DNA of 64,000 nucleotides, taken from positions 5,767,051-5,831,050 of the forward strand of contig VZSR01001459.1 in NCBI GenBank assembly GCA_013398615.1, given 5' to 3'. Of this stretch, positions 53,194 through 64,000 are shown in pieces (the stretch's first letter is position 1; each line of letters begins with the position of its first letter). The notes beneath the pieces are model-generated. The model saw only the letters and a list, made by a program, of their open reading frames with translations. It was not told the DNA's origin and made no database searches. The position numbers and the translations under genes were made by a program. This stretch comes from Brachypodius melanocephalos. Its lineage: Eukaryota > Chordata > Aves > Passeriformes > Pycnonotidae.

Positions 53194-54447
53194 CATCACT
53201 CTTTGTCACACAACTGCTGTGAAAAGGCAGCCTGGCAAACACAGAGCTGCTTGAAATGGCAAAGGAAGGCAAGCACACACTATGTGGCAAGGGCACACTA
53301 TGGGAGAGGAAAATAAGAAAATCCTGGAGTTCAGAAGGAGGGGCCAAGCTCAGCTATGCCCAGCACAGAATGGCATGTGCTGAGCTGCAAGGTGGCTGCA
53401 CTTGTGGTGCAAGTGGCCAAGGGAATTTGTTTGTCTCCCCCACATCCCCAAAATTGTTCTGTGCACACTGGAAAGTGTTCCTGGTTTACAGCCAAAGCAA
53501 AGATATTCATTAACAAACAAAAGCAGCCCAAACATTGTGCTGGATTTAATAGTCATAGAAGCCCCCAAACACTCCTGGGCATGTATTTCATTGATCAAAA
53601 AGCTTAAAGTTCAAGGAATTAATTTACTAATGAGTCAATAAAATGAGTCCACATAATATTTCCAAAATCAGAAGAGCCTCTTCATTTAAATTAGGTCCAT
53701 CCATTTTCCTGAAGACCATGGGAAGGATATTTTTTAAGGGCAGAACACCCACAACATCTGTTATCTCTAACTAGGACTGCAGTTACTCAGCAGTCCCACA
53801 AACCAGAACATATATTTTTCCCGTCTTTAATTGCTGTTTAGTTTTCTACATTATTAATGATCAGTATAAAGTGTCCAAATATGCCTCCAAAAAAGCACTG
53901 CCTTTAGCTGAAGGCTGAGAAGTCTGTGTTCATGCAGGCAATGATTTATGCCTGCCAGGCAAAGCATTAGATTAGCAACTTCAGTAGCACAGCGTTCAAT
54001 CCGCTCGATCAGAAAAGTGTTTGTAGCATTTAAAGGCTACCATTGATTATTATCTTAGCTGAAATACACATTTTTATGGCTAAACTTGAGCTGACATGCT
54101 GGTCTAATAAAATTTCCTGACAATCAATAGCAATTAGCAGAATTTGCAGCTGTCACAGGTGATGTAACACAATCGTGTCTTGATCTGTTACCTCTCCTGC
54201 ATGTCCAAACACCTTCCTCTTTCTCTGCCTGGTGACAGAGTGTGACATGAGCTGTTCAGCAGCTTTGGTGACACCAAACCTCTTCACCAAATGAGTGCCC
54301 CAGCCCTGGATTCCTGTGGTACCAACAAAGGGCTCGGGGGACTCGTTGTCCCCCCATTCTGAAGGGCAGTGCCACACTGGGTCTTTGCCAGCCCTGCATC
54401 CCTTAGCTCCTCCTGCTCCCATATTTCTGGCCCATCCACGCTCCTCA

Positions 54448-54625
54448 GAATTACAGAATCATAGAAAAGCCTGAATTGGAAGGCATCTTAAAAATCACCT
54501 GGTTTGAACCCTAATGCTCTAGGGTCAGGTTGCTCAGGGCCTCATCCCATCTGACCTTGAAGAATTCCAGGGGTGTGGAATCATCTAGCCTCCAGAGAGG
54601 TTGATGCATCTCTCCAAACCGGTGT
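54448..54625 (-). mobile_element. CR1 LINE fragment, 3' end, strongly diverged
   Basis: Read on the minus strand the left end shows the CR1 tail ATTCTGTAATTCTG after CTATG. The plus strand then gives 'ctgaattggaaggcatctt', 'ggttgctcagggcctc' and 'tctgaccttgaagaattccag', in CR1 consensus order. Similarity is lost near 54625. The divergence is greater than in the 13272 copy. It is non-coding and inactive. Confidence 0.85.
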
Positions 54626-55891
54626 TTGGTAAAGTTTTGGTGCAGTAAATCACTTTTTGAGGCATAATTCATGAATATAAGCGAGGTCATTACTTTTTCA
54701 GACCCCAATTTCTTTTGAAAACCTTCATCCCAGTTTCAGGGCAATGCAGTAAATAACCCTAAGTGCACTAAACTAAGGGTCCAACCTGTTTTGTGCTTTG
54801 CATCTTTCAAAGCACAGGGCTTACTGGAATCAGTGGCCAAGAGCTGGAGGAGGACACGTGGGCAGACACTGCACAGTCACTCAGCTCTTTGCTAAAGGGT
54901 TTTTCTTTCTCAAGGAGAACAGAACCTCTGCAGAGGCAAGCTGCAAGGTCTCCCCTGGGCTCTGGAGGATATTTTATGTGAAAGCTGAAGGATATCTAAT
55001 AAAATGACCCAACTCTGAAACAATGCAAACAAACATCAGCCGCGAATTGATCCGAAACCTCTGCTCATTCTCTGATCTGTTACTGACACAAACCTTCTTC
55101 CTCAGGCAGGGGAGAAGAAATGGAGGTCACTAATTTGCTCCTGACAGAAAGCAGAACCCAGCTTCTTAAAGACTAGGGGAAAAAATAAATACAGCAAAAT
55201 GTTTCCTAGATGAAAGATTTGAATTATTTTATGCTTGTTAATTGCTTCTCGTATCTAGCACGCACTGTCATTTCCAGAGGAGTGCAGTCAGAGACATATA
55301 AAGAGGAGAAAACTTAGCAAGCTCTTTTTGCCTTCAGCAGATCTCTGTTGTTTACCCAAAAGTTAGAATTCAGCCAGAGAATTACTACTGTTATTCTATT
55401 CATGTTCTCAGAACTTGCTTTATAAAGAGAAATACAAAGTCATGTGCAGTGGTACATCCATACACATGCACGTAGAAGAAACTAAGAGTTGTTAAACTGT
55501 GTTTTAAATTATGCTCAGCATAAGTACAGCAAAAGTGGCTGATCCCACGTTGCAGGGGTTTTTTTGTCATTCACATCGTGCTACCACTGAAATTTGTGAA
55601 AAGTTTCCTTGAAACTGGCAAAGTACCCTGCTTCAAGACAGATATAAGAGCATTTAGCTCCTTATGGAGCTGGGACAGGAACCAGTGCCCAAAGGTCACA
55701 CATGAGGCAGGAAGGCAACTGTGTGAACAGAGATCTGCCAGGTGAGAGAGCACATGGGTAATATCACAGCTGGGAAAAAATGGAAAGATGGAAGGTTTGA
55801 GCAGTGTCTGTGCTAAAAAGGAGGCTTACAACTAGTAGCAGACAGTGTTTTCTGGTGTTTGAAACGTGGGAGTTAAGGGATGTGTAAATCT

Positions 55892-55922
55892 GCATTAATT
55901 AATTAATTTTTACATATATCTA

Positions 55923-55961
<39 letters not shown>
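55892..55961. repeat. TATC tetranucleotide microsatellite with adjoining TTAA repeat
   Basis: TATC is repeated nine times without interruption (55923-55958), preceded by imperfect TATATC and a short ATTA/TTAA repeat. It is a typical length-polymorphic microsatellite. Confidence 0.95.
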
Positions 55962-56694
55962 GTCTCAGCAGGATGTTTGGCATGCTTCCTTGTCCAGACA
56001 GCCTGATGCCCACAGCTTCTGTACTGTCCATGATCAGAGAGCAGCAGATGAGATCTCTGAATGAGATCTCATCCCATTCTCCCCCCTGGATACGGGGGGA
56101 GGAAGGGGAGAGGAAAGACAGCATTTGGACAGGGCTCTATACATGAAATTGTTACTCAGCCCTTGGTCCCAAGAGAGAGAAGTGCCTTACTTGGCATGTA
56201 AAGATAATGGAAACAAGAACTAAAGTCTCTCTAATGAGAAGAAAACACCACACAGTTTATTAATTTAGGCTTCTGGAAATTAGTTTGCTGAACTTAAGGA
56301 CTAAATACAGGTGTTAGCCCAGCCACCCCCACACTAAATTACATGCTCTCCCTTACATACATAATCACTGTCTATTTAGGGTTTTTCTGTATTTCCTGCT
56401 GTTATGGCATCCAGAAAATGATTCTCATACTAGTAACTTGATACCTATTTTTCAGTCCTGCTAAAGTACTAACTAGTACTGCTGTAGTCTGTCCTGAAAT
56501 CAATTCCTAATGTTACTGCAGCAGCAAACATAAAACCTGATGCATTTTTCTCCAAAGGTTAGTATCATATGTTTCTGATTGAACAAGGAAAAAATAATTT
56601 CCTTACAGGGTGGATTTTGTTATGTCTCTTGTCTCTTGTACAGGCATGGAGGAGGGTAAAACCTTTAGAGGATTAGGATCAGGACCAAGAGCCC
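55962..56694. other. Intergenic stretch without features
   Basis: No open frame or element is recognised. A short direct repeat, atgagatctc, occurs at 56048 and 56061. Confidence 0.55.
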
Positions 56695-56897
56695 ATGTTA
56701 CTGTGTAAAACCCAGCTAGGAGAGTTGCTTCAGAAAGCTGCTCTTAAAACGGAGACAATTTGGTGTTTCTATCCATATTCCTGTGAGCAGGTGTCCACAT
56801 TGCAGGTGACAGCAGCAGTGAAGAAGTCAGAGCTGCGGATGATGACAGGTACCAGATCACCCAGAGGGACAGAGCCTATCCCAAACTATATAGCTAA

Positions 56898-56900
<3 letters not shown>

Positions 56901-56953
<53 letters not shown>
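56901..56953 (+). repeat. Poly(T) tract of 53 bases
   Basis: Fifty-three uninterrupted T. If it were the tail of a minus-strand retrocopy, a gene body and an AATAAA signal would lie just to the right; I see neither, and no flanking duplication. Runs this long are unstable and error-prone in sequencing, so the exact length is doubtful. Confidence 0.9.
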
Positions 56954-58417
56954 CCTTCTGGCTGGACAGAAGGCAGATTTTCAGTCTGCCTGGAGGTAGG
57001 ATACATCCATCAGGAACACTCTTCTAGCTTTGCAGCTGAAGTGCATCTGACTCTGCCCAACCTCACAGACATTTCACAGGGAAATGTGCTGTGCTCTGAT
57101 ACTGCTGCATGAACCAGCCAGTGCTTCTTCTTGGTATGCTCTGAATTGCATGATCAAGCATGGCTCTTAATGGCTAAGTGATGATTCATTTATGATGGCA
57201 CCAGGACAATCCAAGGGAGTTTTTACCTTTTATCCTCAGTGTAATGCACCCTGTGCATTCCAGTTTCAGCAAGGTCTGAGCAAATTCAATAATCAGACCA
57301 GTATTCAGCACTTTTTATGCACAGACCTAAACCCAATTGCTACTAAAATTTTAACAAGACCAGCCTTTTGCATTAACTGGATAACAAGAAACACAAAGTT
57401 GCCTCAGATTTGGGGTGTTTGCTCTACACTGGACTTTAGTCTCAGGTTATGGAATACCACATAATTCCATGTGCTTTAACAGCTGCAGGAGGAGAGGGAG
57501 GGTCTCCAGCTGGGGCAGGAGATGAGGAAGCTGCAGTGCCCTTCTTGTCCCCAGCTGCTCCATTTAAACAAAACTCAGATGCATTAAGTACATTCCCAAT
57601 ATTGCTTTTCTGTGTAAGCAAATGCAAGCAGGGAGGGAGCTGGTGTGACAGGCAGTGGGACACGAGATAATCTTCTAGCAAAGATGTTGTCTGTGATACA
57701 AAAGGAGGTAGGGAATGCTTGAATTATACAGACATTCCTGAAATAGCAGGAAAACTTTAGCAGATGTTTCCTCCATCTAATTTTCCCCTTTTCTCCTCTT
57801 TTTGTGTGTGGCTTTGCAGATCTCTCTCTGCTTTCTAAAAACTCCTTTTGTATGAAGGGCCCACATTAAAATGTCAGGCTTTATTTTTCCAAAAGACAAC
57901 TGCCAGAAATGAAACCCTAAATGCTTGCTTCAGAGCCAGGCAAGGATCTTCTGGGAACTGCTGGGAATCCCACCCCTATATCTGATTAGGTTTTCATCAG
58001 CAGTGTAGGAGCCAAATTCTCAGTTGCCTGAAGGCTTTCATCTCAATGAGAATCAGACTCGGAGGAGCTCTAAGGTATCAAATCATATTTACTGTCTCTG
58101 TTAGTTATTGGCAAGGAGTCTGGAAATACCTTGGGATTAGTGTTTTGATTAGAATATGTTCATAACTTTATAAAACACAGATAAAAATGATCTCATTTTT
58201 TGAGCCAAGAACTCAACAGACTTGAGGAAGGAATAACTTTTAGCAGCACTTTCTGCAAGGGGCTTTAGAAAGGATCAGGACCCACTGCTGAGCAGAGCGA
58301 GGTGATCCCTGACAATTTAGAATGGGAACAAGGACTTCTGTCAGCTAATTACTCAGCACCCTCCCAGCACAATTTGCTGGAGCACTCTCTGATGCTCTTG
58401 GTCACAGCCAGAGCTGA

Positions 58418-58530
58418 CACAGAATCCACAGAATCTCCTGAGCTGGAAGGCACCCACAAGGATTAAGAAGTCAAGCTCCTGACCCTTCACAGAGCAAATA
58501 AGAATCACACCATGTGCCTGTCCAAATGCT
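58418..58530 (-). mobile_element. CR1 LINE fragment, 3' end, short
   Basis: The minus strand ends with GATTCTGTGGATTCTGTG octamers at the left. On the plus strand, 'gagctggaaggcacccacaaggat' type wording and 'agaatcacaccatgtgcctg' follow, which fits a CR1 subfamily with the 'acccacaaggatcat' variant. A gap relative to consensus lies between 58480 and 58500. It is 5'-truncated and non-coding. Confidence 0.8.
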
Positions 58531-58684
58531 AATGATGCAGATGGATGGTAGACAAATCTACACTTTTATGGTGAGCAGGACATCCTTTGTTCCTGTGGAT
58601 CTCAGTGGCAGCAGTGGGTCAGGCTGGCCCCAGAAAGTTCCACCCTGAAACTCCCCCTTTCAGTGAGCAGACACGGTGAATGCA

Positions 58685-58720
58685 ATATATAATATACACA
58701 CACACACACATATATATATT
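58685..58720. repeat. CA/TA dinucleotide microsatellite
   Basis: A CA run followed directly by a TA run, about 30 bp in all. It is a simple compound repeat. Confidence 0.9.
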
Positions 58721-59468
58721 CAACCATATAATGGTGACTGGGGTAAGGGAATAAGCAATAAGGAGCCATAAAATGATGGGTATTTTAGGGTGGCAGGTTT
58801 CAGAAGGGCTGAAACACACAGCTTCTCCTTGGGTGCACTCTTGGCTCTTCCCTGTGCTTCCCCCCTTTACCTGCTCCACTCACAGCTCCTTCCAGCAAAA
58901 GCTGTCTCAGTTTCCTGCTCTCACCGCAGAAAGAGTCCTTAATCTCCCCCTTTGAAAGCAGCACACAGAGAAAAGGCTAATAAATGACAGATGATGAAAA
59001 CACCCTGCCTGGTTACCGAGGGTAAATCCCACCCCAAGTGCAGGGACACAGCCAGGAAAGGGGCCCCTTCTCCAAACTGCATTTTTCATGTGCCATCCTT
59101 GGGCTCTGGGGATGTGTCATTACGGGCTGGATTCGCTGATATTCCAGGTCTTTTCCAAGCTGGGCTGTTCTGTGGTTTTTCTTCGGAGGGAAGGAGCGGT
59201 GGGGAGCCGGGAAGGGTCTGCTGCCAGCCCGGGCAGTCTGCGGGTGGCTTTGCCCTCTGCTGGATAAAGCCAGACCTGCTGATTTTATCCTGATAGCAGG
59301 CATTTTTGCCAAGGGGAACATCGCCTTCAGAAAACAGTTCAGCCCAATGAATATTTTCAAACCTACTACCTTACTCTGTTGGGGTAAATTTGCACTCAAG
59401 GTCTGAACAGGCTGGGAAGGAGTGAGGGTGTGAGTTAAGGGAGGGGGAGACACAGACACTGCATTGCA

Positions 59469-59611
59469 CAGTATCTAAAAAAACGAAAAGAAAAAAAAAG
59501 AAAAAGGAAGAGGAAAGTGTCAGGCTGTGTCTGCTGCTCTTTACAGTATCTAAAAAGAAGAAAAAAAAAAAAAAAGAAAAAGGAAAAGTGTCAGGCTGTG
59601 TCTGCTGTTCT
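59469..59611. repeat. 75-bp tandem duplication with A-rich core
   Basis: Two copies start with cagtatctaaaaa (59469 and 59544), run through an A/G-rich core of differing length and end with gtgtcaggctgtgtctgctg. The non-repetitive ends are nearly identical while the A-rich cores differ, as expected when a unit duplicates and the homopolymer then slips. Confidence 0.95.
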
Positions 59612-62376
59612 GTATCGTGACCGTCCTTGTTTCTTTGCAGCCTGATATACTCACACCAATTCCAAGTGAGCCTATCAAGATGGCAAATCCAAAGCATATT
59701 TGAGTTATTGATTCAAATAAAGCAACTCAAATACATCTTACTTTGAAACCTATTTGCAGTAACAGGATGTGCCACCTGCTTCTTGCAATGGCACAGGCCA
59801 GAGACTTCAGTTCCAGAGACATATGGAAAATAGGAAGGGTTTTATTCATTTTGGGGTATGGAGCTCCAGGAGCAGAGGCCATTGCCTCCAAAATCCCATG
59901 GGGGATGAGGAGCTGGGAGCTCCTGTGTGACATCCCCCACTGTCTGGCCCTGGCTGGAATCCTGCTGAGGGTGGACATGGGGGAGAGGGTGCCAGGGCTG
60001 TCTGAAACCACGTAGTGGCTTGGCAGGGACAGCAGACCACAGACAAGGACAACGTCCCTTCCAGGCCATGCCAGTGTTTTGGGGAACCATTAGATGACAC
60101 AGTGCCTGGGACCAGCATTAAGAAGAAGTTTTGGATGGTAAATAACTCCCAGAGGCAGAAGCATTCTCCTTCTCCTTGAACACATTGGTCAAGCCTAGCA
60201 GGTGCTTTAGCCTGGGTTTGCAGGGGAGGGCTGGGTCCCACCTCTGTGTCCATCCCTCACTTGGGGTCTGACTGGCTGAAATCCTTCTCTGCCACGATAC
60301 AGAGGAAAGAGAAATGCACTCACTCACCACCTGGCAGTTTGCAGCCCCTCATAAGACCGGGTTCCTGCTTCAAATAACATCAAGGGCTATTCACAATATA
60401 ATTTCACCCCTTTCATTTATGGTTTAAAAGCCCTCCCTTTATTTTGGCTCCAATCCAACAAGTTCCTGAAGGGTGAACAAGGTCTGAGGAGGGTAAGTGG
60501 TTTGTCAGAGGTCACCCACAGCGGCACTCACACGAATGAAACAAAGTGCTTCAGACCACCCATGTACCCCCACCAAAAGAAAACTGCAGGAATTTTGTTT
60601 TCTTATCATTCACCAGTTCAAAAAGATACAAACACAAACACATCCCCAGTATCATCTCCTTTGACTGATTCCAGCCCAGTGCCATTTCAAATAGCTGCAG
60701 TGTGAAATCCAGTTATTTCATATAGGCTGTGCTGCACTTGAGAGACAATAACATTAATTTTTATTGTAACAAACAGCCTTAATTAAACTTACAAAATAAA
60801 TACATGGTCATACAGCCTTTCTCCATATTGGAGCTTGGCATTAATCTTTATTATTGTTATTAAGTGTTAAGAGATGAGAATATTTTGATGAATAATAACA
60901 GTGCATACCCAATCAATGCATATTTAAAATATATGTTTACAAAAGGCACCAACACATGATTTGTGAGCTCTGAGGCTGTTATGGCCAGATAGATAAATGC
61001 CAGTAATTCATCATGTGCTGTGGGGGTTAGAGAATTCAGCAAGAATACTTTCCATAGTTCTGTGGCAAGCAGGCAGCAGTGATGTGCCTGGTCCATATCT
61101 CAGTCTCTGCTCCCATATTTCATCCTCAGAGATGTGAGGCAAAGCTCAAAGATAAAGCAAGCCCGAAAATTTGCTGTCTGTTCTTGGGAGCTCACAGTAA
61201 TTGTTTCACAGTAAGTAAAGCTGGAAATAAATTCTACATTCTTTTGCCTGGTTCTCAGAAGAGATGAAATCTTGGAGAGTTTCAGCTTTCTTTATTATTA
61301 TTTCAGTGATTTATAAATGGAGAAATGGGAATTTATATCCATTTAAGTTTGATTTACTGTTAGCAACCAGCCCTAAACTGAAATCAAAGATCTCAAAACT
61401 GGAAGTTCAGACAGCCCATGCTCAGGGTCTTGCTCAGGACTCAGAAGATTCTCCAGTTCACACATCTGGAGGCCCCAAGGCACCATCACTGTCACCCAGC
61501 TCAGGCTCTCTTGTGCCAAGATCTCTGAAATGCACCCAGAACTTCACAGATCTAATCCAGGAATTTGTGATTGATGGAGAAGTCTGAGAGAAAGAAAACC
61601 ACCTTAACTCAGAGACTACAATGAGCACGGAATTTTCCACATCCCTTCATAATCTGTCCCAAGCTTAGTTAACTGTTAATTTATCACATCCATTGAAAGG
61701 GGTTTGAGTGATTGACTAAAAAAATCAGACTTATTTTAGGTCAAGCTTTGCTCAGCTGAACACCCTTGCTGTCCTTAAGGTCTGATTTCAACCCCCAGCT
61801 CTGCCCCACCCATCCTCTGTCACCTTGGGCAAATAATTCCCTCCCTCTGTTGCCATCTGCCCAACAGCACATCCTTTGTCTGCTCCCATCATATCTTTCT
61901 TCCAGCTGGGGATTTTCTTGCAGATACATGGCACTCACATGCTAGCAATTTGCTATCAACCATGACTTCTAGTTGCTGTACAAATATTTAACAACAATTT
62001 AAATGCTGGACTCGATGCTGGACCTAATCTCACCAACAGGCTGGATCAAATCCACCCAGCTGTGAGATAATTCAAATTTGAGATGTTAGTTCATCTAACT
62101 ATCACTGTTTCTTCATCTTTTACAAACAGAAATAATATATCAATTACAATATGTTTGCATTCAGAATTATTCTCATTTCAGCTAACTAATTCAAGAGCCA
62201 GCCCTCTGAGCGTTATTGCACATCCTCTGAAAGGCCTGGGGGGTGGCTGTAAGCCCTGTTAGCTCTACAAAAATACTCACTGGCACTTTCCCAGCGGGTA
62301 ATGGTAAGAGCAGGAGTCTTATGGGCACTTTACATATGCACATCCAGCATGTCTGAACTCCCGTGTCGCCCATCAT

Positions 62377-62870
62377 TTACACCAAAAGTACACAGCCATG
62401 GCATGGGAAAGTAAATAACTCCTCTGCAGCCTCTCAGAGCATTTGCTGTGTGTCCTTGCCTGCACCCAGGACTCTGAGCAGGGCTTCACCTCAGGTTGCA
62501 TCTGGGCTCTGACACAGCTCCAGGTTCAGGGCACTGTTCCCTGTGGTGAGTGGTGGCACGGAGAGTAGGTGACCTGCAGACCTTTCCAAACCAGACAGCA
62601 GACACCCACTGCTCAGCTGCTCCTGTGTGTGCAGAGAACTTCCCTTAATTACAAAGGGGTCAGTCTGAGTTCAGTGCTTGTAGGACACAGCTGGAGATGA
62701 GGAGCAAACCCCAGACTGGGGGTCCTGGCTGCAGAGATGTCCTCACTCTGCCCTCATGCACAGCCAGAACACACTGGCTGGTGAGAACATCTCTTTTTTC
62801 AGCTCTCTGCCCTTCCTGCTCAGCAGTGAAGTTTCTCCACGCATGGAGCTGTATTTAAGGTACAAATAGG
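62377..62870. other. Intergenic stretch without features
   Basis: Unique sequence of moderate GC with no long frame, repeat or CpG cluster. Confidence 0.5.
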
Positions 62871-64000
62871 ATGTTTTCCTTTCTCCCTCCTCCTTCTATC
62901 CCAGCCTATCTGGCTTTGCAGTGCTGTCACTCCAACACTGGTGCACTTGAGTCAGGCTATGAGTGCGCCTGTGCACATCAAGAGAACAAGAGAAGCCAAA
63001 GAAAATCCCTCAAGCTGCAGCATTATGGCAGCTGTAACATTGCCTGGCCCTTTGAGGAGGGATTAAATCCCCTGATACAAGGGATAGTCTGACCTGGCCA
63101 ACGAGAGCCCTAAAAAAATGGCTGAATGTGCTCCTAATGCAGAAAGTGTCTGTTGGTGAGAAGCTCCACTGCCTGAAATGGGTGATTCACAGTGGAGTTA
63201 AAGTCACTGTGTATTTTATCCTTCCTTGTGCCAGTTAATATGAAGCAGTTAAACTGATGAATCTCACCAAGAATCTCCTAGCTGTGATGTAAATCAGTGT
63301 AGCTCTGCTGAAGTGATGGAACTCTCCATATTTATATCAGTTGTGGAGCTAGCCCTAATATATTTTCTAGAGAAACAGCAGGACTTCGGAAAAGGAAACG
63401 TGTTCTAAATGACTGAACTAGAACAAAACCCCAAAATGTAGAGGATACAAAAAACATGAACCAAAAAACATCTCCCCTTATGGTTCTCACACCTTTTGAC
63501 ACTGTCAGCTCATTTCCATTAATTTCTGACAATGACACCCTACACTCAGAGGAATTTTGCCACAGACATCACTGTGGTCAACTCAGCATGATCAAGTCTA
63601 AGCAGGAAATAACAAATCCAACTAAATCACACCTACAATTTTCTTATGGGATCTATGTATGTGTTTTACCCACCACAGCCATCCTCCTTCACACAGTTTA
63701 CATGCCTTTGGTGTTTTTCATGGTTCATTACTCAAGGTAATTTATTACAAGTTTATGCTGCTACAGTACATCATTTTGTAATTTTCTGCAATAAAACCAT
63801 TGCACTGACTAGTCTTGGTTCTTTATTACATTTGAGGTCACTTGAAAGGGTAATTTCATCTACTGAACATTAAATCCTGCAATATTTCAATGCTTTGAAG
63901 AGATTTGAAAGCAGTACTCTCCTTCTCTTCTGCCAGGACTGAGGGTAGCACAGAGCCATGGCCAGGTATAGCTCAACTTTAGCTGGAATAAACTGCTGTC

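Larger units (their letters stand above)
22621..64000. other. Upstream intergenic DNA, no supportable gene
   Basis: Beyond the MAGI promoter I found no second strong CpG island and no frame with family-like motifs. I also saw no tRNA or snRNA box pattern and no processed-gene copy. Open frames here reach about 181 codons (for example 44412-44957 on the minus strand), but their proteins have no domain order or conserved motif. In human, MAGI1 has a large upstream spacer before SLC25A26; no carrier-protein exon is visible here. The region carries two CR1 fragments and several simple or tandem repeats, listed separately. The rest is unique-looking DNA that may include distal regulatory elements. 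Confidence 0.7.

Noticed and set aside
56954..57200. Possible processed pseudogene next to the 53-T run
   Set aside because: No polyadenylation signal, coding similarity or target-site duplication could be seen.
1..64000. CRISPR arrays, operons, phage or bacterial mobile elements
   Set aside because: No regularly spaced repeats, tight gene packing or ribosome binding sites. The DNA is clearly vertebrate.

Overview
The window looks like nuclear DNA from a bird. Three diverged CR1 LINE 3' ends carry the avian-type terminal octamers and the characteristic 'ggttggaagg'-like block. Otherwise interspersed repeats are sparse, as is usual in birds. There is no bacterial gene organisation: nearly all reading frames are short, chance open frames in non-coding DNA. 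A passerine or other neoavian is plausible, but the sequence alone does not settle the species.

The only gene I can support is the first coding exon of a MAGI-family membrane-associated guanylate kinase scaffold, closest to MAGI1. It lies on the minus strand at 21716-22001, inside a strong CpG island (about 21340-22620). The exon encodes an N-terminal 95-residue block containing the PDZ0 domain and ends at a good splice donor in phase 1. Everything to its left (1-21715) is therefore the 5' part of a long first intron, and exon 2 is beyond the window. Everything to its right (about 22620-64000) is upstream intergenic DNA. I saw no second CpG island of comparable strength there, and no convincing coding exon, RNA gene or retrocopy.

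The promoter region has its own structure. There is a cluster of GC boxes and G-runs at 22358-22400 and an isolated AT-only-like patch at 22149-22191. The probable 5' UTR holds a minimal upstream ORF (ATG-GCC-TGA) 72 nt before the main start codon.

The non-coding DNA holds the three CR1 fragments and a long mononucleotide T tract (53 T). It also holds a 94-nt pure pyrimidine tract, a TATC microsatellite, a CA/TA microsatellite and several small tandem duplications (units of 9, 10, 17, 19, 23 and 75 bp). I found no previously undescribed system. The most useful leads are the divergence of the MAGI exon from the MAGI1 I remember, and the promoter and 5' UTR architecture.
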